A stretch of 64,000 nucleotides of DNA from NCBI RefSeq assembly GCF_000783395.1, contig NZ_JSFK01000033.1:1-64000 (forward strand), given 5' to 3'. Under the pieces are notes generated by a model, which worked only from the letters and a program-made list of their open reading frames with translations, was not told the origin of the DNA and did not search any database. Source of the stretch: Pseudomonas chlororaphis. GTDB taxonomy: Bacteria > Pseudomonadota > Gammaproteobacteria > Pseudomonadales > Pseudomonadaceae. The position numbers and the translations under genes are program-made. Numbering within the stretch: the stretch's first letter is position 1; each line of letters begins with the position of its first letter. Below, piece after piece: positions 51,669-59,446 of this stretch.

Positions 51669-53243
51669 ATGACTGACAACCTGATTGAAATCCGTAACCT
51701 CAACGTTGCCTTCCATGGCCAGAGCGTGGTGCGCGAGCTGTGCCTGGACATTCGCCCCGGTGAGTGTCTGGCGCTGGTGGGCGAATCGGGCTCGGGCAAA
51801 TCGGTGACTGCCCATTCGATTCTGCAATTGCTGCCCGAAAGTGAAGCGCAAACCACCGGCAGCATTCGCTATCGCGGACAGGAACTGATCGGCGCCGATC
51901 CCAAGGTCTTGCGCGAATTGCGCGGCAACCGCATCGCCATGATCTTTCAGGAGCCGATGACCTCGCTCAATCCGCTGCACACCATCGAAAAGCAGATCGG
52001 CGAAACCCTGCTGCTGCACCGTGGCCTCGGCGGCAAAGCGGCGCAGGCGCGGATCCTCGAACTGCTCGGACTGGTGGGTATCCAGAAACCCAAGGAGCGG
52101 CTCAAGGCCTACCCGCATCAACTCTCCGGCGGACAACGGCAACGGGTGATGATCGCCATGGCCCTGGCCTGCGAGCCGGAGCTGTTGATCGCCGACGAAC
52201 CGACTACCGCGCTCGACGTGACGGTGCAGCGCAAGATCCTGCTGCTGCTCAAATCCCTGCAACAACGCTTGGGCATGTCGCTGCTGCTGATCAGCCATGA
52301 CCTCAATCTGGTGCGCAGCATTGCTCAGCGCGTGTGCGTGATGAAGGCCGGGGAAATCGTCGAGCAGGCACCCTGCGAAGTCCTGTTCACCGAACCGAAG
52401 CATCCTTATAGCTGCGTGCTGCTCAACGCCGAGCCCGAAGGTGAAGCGCTGCCTCGGGATGAGCGCGAGAACGTGCTGGAAGTCGATGACCTGAAGGTCG
52501 AGTTTGTCGTCGGCGGCGGCCTGTTCCAGCGCAAGCAATACCTGCGGGCGGTGGACGGCATCAGCTTGAGTATCCAGCGTGGCAAGACGCTGGGCATCGT
52601 CGGCGAGTCCGGTTCCGGCAAGTCGACACTGGGTCAGGCGATCCTGCGGCTGCTCGACTCCGAGGGCGGTATCCGCTTTCAGGGCGAAGCGCTCGACAGC
52701 CTCAATCAGAAACAGATGCGCCCGTGGCGGCGGCAGATGCAGGTGGTGTTTCAAGATCCGTTCGGCAGCCTCAGCCCACGAATGTCGGTCGCGCAGATCA
52801 TCAGCGAAGGCCTGGAAGTGCATTGCGAGTCGAGCGCTGACGAGTGCGATGAGCAAGTCATCCGCGTACTCAAAGAGGTCGGCCTCGACCCGCAAAGTCG
52901 CCATCGCTATCCCCACGAGTTCTCCGGTGGTCAGCGCCAGCGCATTGCCATCGCCCGGGCGCTGGTGCTGAAACCGGCGCTGATCCTGCTCGACGAACCG
53001 ACGTCGGCGCTGGATCGCACGGTGCAGAAACAAGTGGTCGCCCTGCTCCGCCAGCTTCAGGAAAAACACGGTCTGACCTATCTGTTCATCAGCCACGATC
53101 TGGCGGTGGTGCGCGCTCTGGCTCACGACATGATCGTGATCAAGGACGGCAAAGTGGTCGAGCGTGGCGCCAGTCATGATGTGTTTGATACGCCGCAGCA
53201 TCCGTATACCAAAGAGCTGTTGGCGGCGGCGCATCCGGGGTAG
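51669..53243 (+). CDS. YejF-like fused dual ATP-binding protein
   Basis: A 524-residue protein with two ABC domains. NBD1: VGESGSGKS, LSGGQRQRVMIAMAL, LLIADEPTTALD. NBD2: VGESGSGKSTLG, FSGGQRQRIAIARAL, LILLDEPTSALD. It energises the YejBE-like channel. The ATG at 51669 (MTDNLIEIRN) was preferred over a GTG two codons upstream. It is the last gene of the importer operon and is followed by a REPIN. Confidence 0.93.
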   Translation: MTDNLIEIRNLNVAFHGQSVVRELCLDIRPGECLALVGESGSGKSVTAHSILQLLPESEAQTTGSIRYRGQELIGADPKVLRELRGNRIAMIFQEPMTSLNPLHTIEKQIGETLLLHRGLGGKAAQARILELLGLVGIQKPKERLKAYPHQLSGGQRQRVMIAMALACEPELLIADEPTTALDVTVQRKILLLLKSLQQRLGMSLLLISHDLNLVRSIAQRVCVMKAGEIVEQAPCEVLFTEPKHPYSCVLLNAEPEGEALPRDERENVLEVDDLKVEFVVGGGLFQRKQYLRAVDGISLSIQRGKTLGIVGESGSGKSTLGQAILRLLDSEGGIRFQGEALDSLNQKQMRPWRRQMQVVFQDPFGSLSPRMSVAQIISEGLEVHCESSADECDEQVIRVLKEVGLDPQSRHRYPHEFSGGQRQRIAIARALVLKPALILLDEPTSALDRTVQKQVVALLRQLQEKHGLTYLFISHDLAVVRALAHDMIVIKDGKVVERGASHDVFDTPQHPYTKELLAAAHPG

Positions 53244-53281
53244 GCATAATTTCCGATCGACTTGAAATCGAGTTGCGGCCA

Positions 53282-53370
53282 TCGCTGGCAAGCCAGCTCC
53301 CACAGGGGGCTGCGGTGTACACAACAAGTGTGAACGACCCAGAACCCTGTGGGAGCTGGCTTGCCAGCGA
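53282..53370. repeat. REPIN, family A, second copy
   Basis: 26-bp perfect inverted arms (53282-53307 and 53345-53370), the same REP sequence as at 4802-4891. It fills most of the gap between the importer operon and the sigma-54 activator gene. Confidence 0.9.
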
Positions 53371-53410
53371 AGAGGCCCGCATCAACAACCCAAATTCCGG
53401 ATCAGCCGCC

Positions 53411-54817
53411 ATGAACACCACCGAAAGCCTCAAGGACTACCAACGGGTTCGCACCCTGGCGATCCGCTCGCTGTTCGAGATCATCGAGCAGTCCAGCGAA
53501 GGCACGGTGATTGTCGACCGCGATGCCAACATTGTCTGGATGAACGAGCGTTACGCCCGGCGTTTCGGTCTCGAATCGGCGGCAGGCGCGATCGGAAAAC
53601 CCTGTGAAAGCGTGATTCCCGGCAGCTTGTTGCGGGAAGTGGTGCGCACCGGCCGCCCCATTCTTCTGGATATGCAGGACACGCCGAAAGAGCCGTTGGT
53701 GGTGATGCGCCTGCCGATCCACGACGACGCCGGCACGGTGATCGGCGCCATCGGTTTTGCCCTGTTCGACGAGTTGCGCACGTTGTCACCGATGCTCAAA
53801 CGCTACTTGAGCATGCAGGAAGAACTGGCCTCAACCCGTTCTCTGCTGCGCGCCCGACAGACCAAATACAACTTCGCCCATTTCATCGGCACCAGCGCCG
53901 CCAGCCTCGAAGTCAAACGGCGTGCCCGGCGCAGCGCCAGTGCCGAGTCGCCGGTGTTGCTGCTCGGCGAGACCGGCACCGGCAAAGAGTTGCTGGCCCA
54001 AGCGATTCACAGTGCTTCACCACGGGCACACAAAGCATTCGTCAGCATCAACAGCGCGGCGATTCCCGAAGCACTGCTGGAGGCAGAATTTTTCGGCACG
54101 GCACCGGGCGCCTTTACCGGCGCCGACCGCAAGGGCCGCACCGGCAAACTGCAGATCGCCCAAGGCGGCACGTTATTCCTCGACGAGATCGGCGACATGC
54201 CGTTGCCACTGCAAAGCAAACTGCTGCGCGTGTTGCAGGAAAAGGAGTTCGAACCTGTCGGCTCCAACGAGGTGATTCAAAGTGACGTGCGCGTGATTGC
54301 CGCCACCTCGACCGATCTGCAAGCGGCGATCAAACGCGGTGAGTTCCGCGCCGATTTGTACTACCGCCTCAATGTGTTGCCGATTCAGGTGCCGCCATTG
54401 CGTGAACGTCTTGATGATCTGCCGGCGCTCAGCGAAGCGATCCTTGAAGAACTGCGCAGTCAACACGAGCTTCACCGGGATGCTCTCGAACTGCTCGGGC
54501 AACACGCTTGGCCGGGGAACATTCGCGAACTGCGCAATGTGCTCGAACGGGCGGCGTTGCTCAGTGATGACTTGATGCTGACCGAGCAGGATATTCGTGC
54601 GGCGATTGGCACACTGACGCCGGTTGAGCGTGCGTCGACGGGTACCGGGGAAACGCTGGCTGGCGAGACATTTGCTCAGGCGCGGGAGCGATTTGATCGG
54701 CAATTGATTGAGGCAGCCCTTGCGCAATGTGCGGGTAACGTACCGGAGGCAGCGGCTCGGTTGGGGCTGGGACGGTCGACGTTGTATAAGAAGATGGTGG
54801 CGTTGGGAATCGCCTGA
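53411..54817 (+). CDS. hbcR: Sigma-54-dependent activator of hydroxybutyrate catabolism
   Basis: A 468-residue bacterial enhancer-binding protein. PAS domain (about 20-130: IEQSSEGTVIVDRDANIVWMNERYARRFG), AAA+ domain with Walker A GETGTGKE, the sigma-54 contact loop PGAFTGADRKGR, Walker B GGTLFLDEIGDMP and arginine finger region YYRLNVLPI, then a Fis-type HTH (NVPEAAARLGLGRSTLYKKM). Position before a GntP permease and 3-hydroxybutyrate dehydrogenase matches P. aeruginosa PA2005 (HbcR), known to act with RpoN on hydroxybutyrate use. The symbol is inferred from this synteny. Confidence 0.88.
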   Translation: MNTTESLKDYQRVRTLAIRSLFEIIEQSSEGTVIVDRDANIVWMNERYARRFGLESAAGAIGKPCESVIPGSLLREVVRTGRPILLDMQDTPKEPLVVMRLPIHDDAGTVIGAIGFALFDELRTLSPMLKRYLSMQEELASTRSLLRARQTKYNFAHFIGTSAASLEVKRRARRSASAESPVLLLGETGTGKELLAQAIHSASPRAHKAFVSINSAAIPEALLEAEFFGTAPGAFTGADRKGRTGKLQIAQGGTLFLDEIGDMPLPLQSKLLRVLQEKEFEPVGSNEVIQSDVRVIAATSTDLQAAIKRGEFRADLYYRLNVLPIQVPPLRERLDDLPALSEAILEELRSQHELHRDALELLGQHAWPGNIRELRNVLERAALLSDDLMLTEQDIRAAIGTLTPVERASTGTGETLAGETFAQARERFDRQLIEAALAQCAGNVPEAAARLGLGRSTLYKKMVALGIA

Positions 54818-54818
54818 A

Positions 54819-54833
54819 TCTCTAAATAGAGAC
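54819..54833. promoter_or_regulatory. Candidate activator site UAS1
   Basis: TCTC-TAAATA-GAGAC immediately after the activator stop codon, about 210-225 bp upstream of the -24/-12 element. It has the same half-sites and spacing as UAS2. Confidence 0.5.
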
Positions 54834-54869
54834 AAAGATCTCTTACTGTAGATGGATTGTTTGAAGATC

Positions 54870-54949
54870 AAAAGATCGCAGCCTTCGGCAGCTCCTACAG
54901 GGGAAATTCGCGCTCGCACTGTAGGAGCTGCCGAAGGCTGCGATCTTTT
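54870..54949. repeat. Long inverted repeat (REP family B)
   Basis: 31-bp perfect arms (54870-54900 and 54919-54949) with an 18-nt loop. The arm contains GATCGCAGCCTTCGGCAGCTC cut to its core here (GCAGCCTTCGGCAGC). It is a distinct family from the other REPINs and lies between the two candidate UAS sites. Confidence 0.88.
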
Positions 54950-54961
54950 CGGTTTAACTCA

Positions 54962-54977
54962 GTCTCTAAAACGAGAC
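54962..54977. promoter_or_regulatory. Candidate activator site UAS2
   Basis: GTCTC-TAAAAC-GAGAC, a 5-bp inverted repeat with 6-nt spacer, about 65-80 bp upstream of the -24 element. It shares TCTC-TAAA-N2-GAGAC with UAS1. Confidence 0.55.
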
Positions 54978-55040
54978 AAGCCCGTTGAAAACCTTTAACC
55001 GCAACCAATAATATCCATATATTTCAATAACTTAAATATC

Positions 55041-55055
55041 TGGCACAGTTCTCGC
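55041..55055 (+). promoter_or_regulatory. Sigma-54 promoter (-24/-12)
   Basis: TGGCAC-N5-TCGC, with exact GG-to-GC spacing and one mismatch from TGGCAC-N5-TTGC, 58 bp before the GntP permease start. It fits the adjacent sigma-54 activator. Confidence 0.75.
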
Positions 55056-55113
55056 TAACGCCTCTCCCACACCCGTTCCACCCACAAAAATAACAATTCT
55101 GGAGAGACACACC

Positions 55114-56505
55114 ATGAGTGTGATCATTGCCTTGGCAGCCCTTACGCTGCTGATGCTGGCTGCCTACCGTGGCTACAGCGTTATCCTCTTCGCGCCGATT
55201 GCCGCCCTCGGTGCTGTCCTGCTCACCGATCCTTCCGCCGTTGCCCCTGCGTTCACTGGGGTATTCATGGAAAAAATGGTCGGTTTCATCAAACTGTATT
55301 TCCCCGTGTTCCTGCTCGGCGCTGTGTTCGGTAAATTGATCGAACTGTCGGGATTCTCCCGCTCGATCGTTGCCGCCGCCATTCGCTTGCTCGGTACGAA
55401 ACAGGCAATGCTGGTGATCGTGCTGGTCTGCGCCCTGCTCACCTACGGCGGCGTGTCGCTGTTCGTGGTGGTCTTCGCGGTTTATCCGTTTGCTGCCGAG
55501 ATGTTCCGCCAGAGCGATATTCCCAAGCGGCTGATCCCGGCAACCATCGCCCTCGGTGCGTTTTCGTTCACCATGGACGCCCTGCCCGGCACGCCACAGA
55601 TCCAGAACATCATCCCCAGCACATTTTTCAATACCACCGCGTGGGCGGCGCCGTGGCTGGGTGTAATCGGCACGATTTTCGTGTTTTGCGCCGGCATGCT
55701 GTTTCTGCAACGTCAACGCAACAAGGCGCAGCGCGCCGGTGAAGGTTACGGTAGCGAACTGCGCAATGAGCCTGAAACCGCTGAAGATCTGAAACTGCCA
55801 AACCCGTGGATTGCCCTGTCGCCGTTGCTGGCGGTGGGCATCATGAACCTGCTGTTTACCCAGTGGATTCCGCAGTGGTACGGCAAGACCCACAGCCTCG
55901 CGCTACCGGGCATGGCCACGCCGGTCACCACCGAAATCGCCAAACTCACCGCGATCTGGGCGGTGCAAGCGGCTTTGCTGGTTGGCATTCTGATGGTTTT
56001 GGCGTTCGGTTTTCAGGCGATTCGCAGCAAGCTCGCCGAAGGCAGCAAAAGCGCGGTCAGCGGTGCATTGCTGGCGGCGATGAACACCGCGTCGGAATAC
56101 GGCTTCGGCGCGGTGATCGCGTCGCTGCCGGGCTTTCTGGTGCTGGCGGACTGGCTCAAGCAAATCCCCAATCCGCTGGTCAACGAAGCCATCACCGTGA
56201 CCCTTTTGGCCGGTATCACCGGCTCCGCCTCGGGCGGTATGAGCATTGCGCTGGCGGCGATGTCCGAGCAGTTCATCAGCGCGGCCCACGCGGCGAACAT
56301 TCCGCTCGAAGTGCTGCACCGCGTGGCGGCAATGGCCAGCGGCGGTATGGACACCCTGCCGCACAACGGCGCGGTGATCACCCTGCTGGCCGTCACCGGC
56401 CTGACCCACCGCGAAGCCTATAAAGACATTTTCTGTATTACGCTGATCAAGACCCTGGCGGTTTTCGTAGTGATCGGCACTTTCTACGCCACTGGCATTG
56501 TGTGA
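55114..56505 (+). CDS. GntP-family permease (probable 3-hydroxybutyrate uptake)
   Basis: A 463-residue inner-membrane transporter with about 12 helices. GntP features include LYFPVFLLGAVFGKLIELSGFSRSI, TMDALPGTPQIQN and the duplicated GSASGGMSIALAAM. By family it imports small hydroxy- or keto-acids with protons. Context (sigma-54 activator, 3-hydroxybutyrate dehydrogenase 7 bp downstream) points to (R)-3-hydroxybutyrate. GGAGAG precedes the ATG. Confidence 0.9.
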   Translation: MSVIIALAALTLLMLAAYRGYSVILFAPIAALGAVLLTDPSAVAPAFTGVFMEKMVGFIKLYFPVFLLGAVFGKLIELSGFSRSIVAAAIRLLGTKQAMLVIVLVCALLTYGGVSLFVVVFAVYPFAAEMFRQSDIPKRLIPATIALGAFSFTMDALPGTPQIQNIIPSTFFNTTAWAAPWLGVIGTIFVFCAGMLFLQRQRNKAQRAGEGYGSELRNEPETAEDLKLPNPWIALSPLLAVGIMNLLFTQWIPQWYGKTHSLALPGMATPVTTEIAKLTAIWAVQAALLVGILMVLAFGFQAIRSKLAEGSKSAVSGALLAAMNTASEYGFGAVIASLPGFLVLADWLKQIPNPLVNEAITVTLLAGITGSASGGMSIALAAMSEQFISAAHAANIPLEVLHRVAAMASGGMDTLPHNGAVITLLAVTGLTHREAYKDIFCITLIKTLAVFVVIGTFYATGIV

Positions 56506-56512
56506 GGTATTC

Positions 56513-57286
56513 ATGACGACTCTTTCCGGCAAGACCGCACTGGTTACCGGTTCCACCAGCGGCATCGGCCTGGGCATCGCACTGAGCCTGGCCAAGGCTG
56601 GCGCGAATCTGATTCTCAACGGTTTTGGTGATGCCTCGACAGTCATCGCCGAAGTTGCCCGGTTCGGCGGCAAGGTCGGTCATCATCCGGCCGATGTCAG
56701 TGACCCGGCGCAGATCGCCGACATGATCACTTACGCCGAGCGCGAGTTCGGCGGTGTCGACATTCTGGTCAACAACGCCGGCATCCAGCATGTCGCCGCG
56801 GTGGAAGAGTTTCCCGTCGAGCGCTGGGATTCGATCATCGCCATCAACCTGTCTTCGGTGTTTCACAGCACGCGCCTGAGCCTGCCGGGGATGCGCGCCA
56901 AAGGTTGGGGGCGGATCATCAATATCGCCTCGGTGCATGGTCAGGTCGGCTCGACCGGCAAAGCGGCTTATGTGGCCGCCAAGCACGGCGTGATCGGTTT
57001 GACCAAAGTGGTCGGCCTGGAAACCGCGACCAGCAACGTGACGTGCAACGCGATTTGCCCGGGCTGGGTGCTGACCCCGCTAGTGCAGAAGCAGATCGAT
57101 GACCGCGCGGCCAAGGGTGTCGATCCGCAACAGGCGCAGCATGATTTGCTGGCCGAGAAACAACCGTCGCTGGAGTTCGTTACGCCGCAGCATCTGGGCG
57201 AGCTGGTGTTGTTCCTGTGCAGCGAGGCCGGCAGCCAGGTGCGTGGGGCGGCGTGGAATATTGATGGTGGGTGGTTAGCCCAATAG
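56513..57286 (+). CDS. bdhA: 3-hydroxybutyrate dehydrogenase
   Basis: A 257-residue short-chain dehydrogenase oxidising (R)-3-hydroxybutyrate to acetoacetate with NAD+. Cofactor motif VTGSTSGIGLGIA, NNAG in LVNNAGIQHVAAVEEF, catalytic Ser in INIASVHGQVGS and Y-x3-K in AAYVAAKHG. The C-terminal CPGWVLTPLVQKQI is the BdhA signature. It lies 7 bp after the permease. The ATG at 56513 follows GAGG; a GTG 15 bp upstream overlaps the permease gene. Confidence 0.93.
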   Translation: MTTLSGKTALVTGSTSGIGLGIALSLAKAGANLILNGFGDASTVIAEVARFGGKVGHHPADVSDPAQIADMITYAEREFGGVDILVNNAGIQHVAAVEEFPVERWDSIIAINLSSVFHSTRLSLPGMRAKGWGRIINIASVHGQVGSTGKAAYVAAKHGVIGLTKVVGLETATSNVTCNAICPGWVLTPLVQKQIDDRAAKGVDPQQAQHDLLAEKQPSLEFVTPQHLGELVLFLCSEAGSQVRGAAWNIDGGWLAQ

Positions 57287-57300
57287 CACGGCCCCCCCTC

Positions 57301-57390
57301 TGTGGGAGCGAGCCTGCTCGCGAAAGCGCTGGGTCAGCCAATGAAGTCGTTGAATGTACGGACGTCTTCGCGAGCAGGCTCGCTCCCACA
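57301..57390. repeat. REPIN, family C (GTGGGAGCGAGCCTGCTCGC)
   Basis: 24-bp perfect inverted arms (57301-57324 and 57367-57390) with a 42-bp spacer, the same spacer length as the family A copy at 4802. It interrupts the gap between bdhA and the acetoacetate-CoA ligase gene. Confidence 0.9.
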
Positions 57391-57441
57391 GGTGTTATGT
57401 GTGCGCTCGACCTTGTGCATTAATAAAACAAGAGGCAACCA

Positions 57442-59397
57442 ATGTCCGACATCCTCTGGCAACCCGATGCCAACCGTATCGCCAAATCGCGCATGGACGC
57501 TTTCCGTCGTGCAGTGAACCAACGGCACTCGCTGAAACTCGACGACTACCCCGCCCTGCACCAATGGAGCGTCGATCAGCGCGCGGAGTTCTGGCAGGCA
57601 ATCGTCGATGTATTCGATATCCGCTTCCACACACAACCGGATGCCGTGCTGCGTGAAGGCGCGCAAATGCCGGACGCCGAGTGGTTTCCCGGCGCCACGC
57701 TGAACTTCGCCGAACACCTGCTGCGTCGTCGCGACGATGCCGTGGCGGTAGTAAGCGTGGCGGAGAATGGCCAGCGCGAGCAGTTGACCTGGGCCGAACT
57801 CGCCGAGCAAGTCGCTGGCTTTCAAGCGAGCCTGCAAACCGCCGGCATTGGCCTCGGCGATCGCGTCGCGGCGTGCATGCCGAATACCTGGCAGACACTG
57901 GTGGCGATGCTCGCTACCACCAGCCTCGGTGCAATCTGGTCATGCTCTTCGCCGGACTTCGGCACCCACGGCGTGATCGACCGCTTCGGTCAGATCGAGC
58001 CGAAAGTGCTGATCACCTGCGCCGCTTATCGCTATGCCGGCAAAGACATCGACCAGACCGACAAAATCAACGCAATACTCGAGCAACTGCCCACGTTACG
58101 GCAGTTGATCATCGTGCCTTATGCCCAGCCGCACGCCCACGTCGAGGCTTACCGGACTCACGCCGAAGTGACCTTGTGGGATGACTTCTATCAAGCCGGC
58201 GGCGAAGCGTATTTTGTCCCGGTGCCGTTCAATCATCCGCTGTACGTGCTGTATTCCAGCGGCACCACTGGCGTGCCGAAATGCATTATTCACAGCACCG
58301 GCGGCGTACTGCTGCAACACGTCAAGGAGCACGGCCTGCATTGCGATCTCGGCCTCGGGGATCGCCTGTTTTACTACACGACGTGCGGCTGGATGATGTG
58401 GAACTGGCTGGTCTCGGCGCTCGCGGTCGGCAGTGCCGTGGTGCTCTACGACGGCTCGCCGTTTCACCCGGACAACCAGCGGTTGCTCGACTTGATCGAC
58501 GACGAACGCATCAGCGTGTTCGGCACCAGCCCCAAGTTTCTCGCCACCCTGGAAAGCAGCGGTGCCAAGCCCCGCGAAAGCCATGATCTGCGCAGCCTGA
58601 AAACGCTGCTGTGCACCGGCTCGGCGCTGTCGCCACAAAGCTATGACTTCGTCTATCGCGACTTCAAACCGGATGTGTGCCTGGCGTCAATGTCGGGCGG
58701 CACTGATATTGTTTCGTGCTTCGTCAATGCCAATCCGCTGTTATCCGTGCGGCGCGGCGAGATCATGGGCAAGAGCCTGGGCATGGCGGTGGAAGTCTGG
58801 AACGACGCCGGCCAGCCGGTAATTGGCGAAAAAGGTGAACTGGTCTGCACCCGGCACTTTCCGGCCATGCCGGTCGGTCTGTGGAATGACCCCGACGGAA
58901 CGAAACTGCGGCAATCGTATTTCAGCCTGTTTCCCGGTGTCTGGGCGCAGGGCGACTATGCCGAGCAACGTTCGCACGGCGGGATGCTGATCCATGGCCG
59001 CTCCGACGCGGTACTCAATCCGGGAGGCGTGCGCATTGGCACGGCGGAGATTTATCGACAGGTCGAGAAAGTGACAGAGGTGCTCGACAGCGTCGCCATC
59101 GGCCAGCAGTGGCAGGATGACGTGCGGGTTGTGCTGTTTGTGAAGTTGCGTGAAGGGCTGGAGCTGGATGAGGCGCTGGTGCAGCGCATCCGCCAAGTGA
59201 TCCGCGCCAATACCACCCCAAGGCATGTACCGGCGAAGATCGTTGCGGTGACGGACATTCCGCGGACCATCAGCGGCAAGATTGTGGAGCTTGCGGTGCG
59301 CGAAGTGGTGCACGGCCGACCGGTGAAAAACACCGATGCGTTGGCCAACCCCGAAGCGCTGGCGCAGTTTCGGAATCGGCCGCAGCTTAGCGATTGA
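57442..59397 (+). CDS. Acetoacetate-CoA ligase
   Basis: A 651-residue ANL-superfamily enzyme that activates acetoacetate to acetoacetyl-CoA with ATP. P-loop YVLYSSGTTGVPKCIIHSTGG, core motif GWMMWNW, A5/A8 regions SMSGGTDIVSCF and GDYAEQRSHGGMLIHGRSDAVLNPGGVRIG, and the adenylation Lys in RTISGKIVELAV. Length and the N-terminal WQPDANRIAKSRMDAFRRAV are specific for AacS. With bdhA it completes hydroxybutyrate entry into the acetyl-CoA pool; no thiolase gene is in the window. Confidence 0.95.
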   Translation: MSDILWQPDANRIAKSRMDAFRRAVNQRHSLKLDDYPALHQWSVDQRAEFWQAIVDVFDIRFHTQPDAVLREGAQMPDAEWFPGATLNFAEHLLRRRDDAVAVVSVAENGQREQLTWAELAEQVAGFQASLQTAGIGLGDRVAACMPNTWQTLVAMLATTSLGAIWSCSSPDFGTHGVIDRFGQIEPKVLITCAAYRYAGKDIDQTDKINAILEQLPTLRQLIIVPYAQPHAHVEAYRTHAEVTLWDDFYQAGGEAYFVPVPFNHPLYVLYSSGTTGVPKCIIHSTGGVLLQHVKEHGLHCDLGLGDRLFYYTTCGWMMWNWLVSALAVGSAVVLYDGSPFHPDNQRLLDLIDDERISVFGTSPKFLATLESSGAKPRESHDLRSLKTLLCTGSALSPQSYDFVYRDFKPDVCLASMSGGTDIVSCFVNANPLLSVRRGEIMGKSLGMAVEVWNDAGQPVIGEKGELVCTRHFPAMPVGLWNDPDGTKLRQSYFSLFPGVWAQGDYAEQRSHGGMLIHGRSDAVLNPGGVRIGTAEIYRQVEKVTEVLDSVAIGQQWQDDVRVVLFVKLREGLELDEALVQRIRQVIRANTTPRHVPAKIVAVTDIPRTISGKIVELAVREVVHGRPVKNTDALANPEALAQFRNRPQLSD

Positions 59398-59446
59398 TCA
59401 CTGCGAAACAACACAGCCCCGTGCCAGCGCGGGGCATCGGTAAAAT

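Noticed and set aside
51606..53327. 573-codon minus-strand ORF opposite the yejF-like gene
   Set aside because: Antisense shadow; the sense frame has complete ABC motifs.
59415..59434. Terminator after the acetoacetate-CoA ligase gene
   Set aside because: A GCCCCG/CGGGGC stem exists but no U-run follows; function uncertain.
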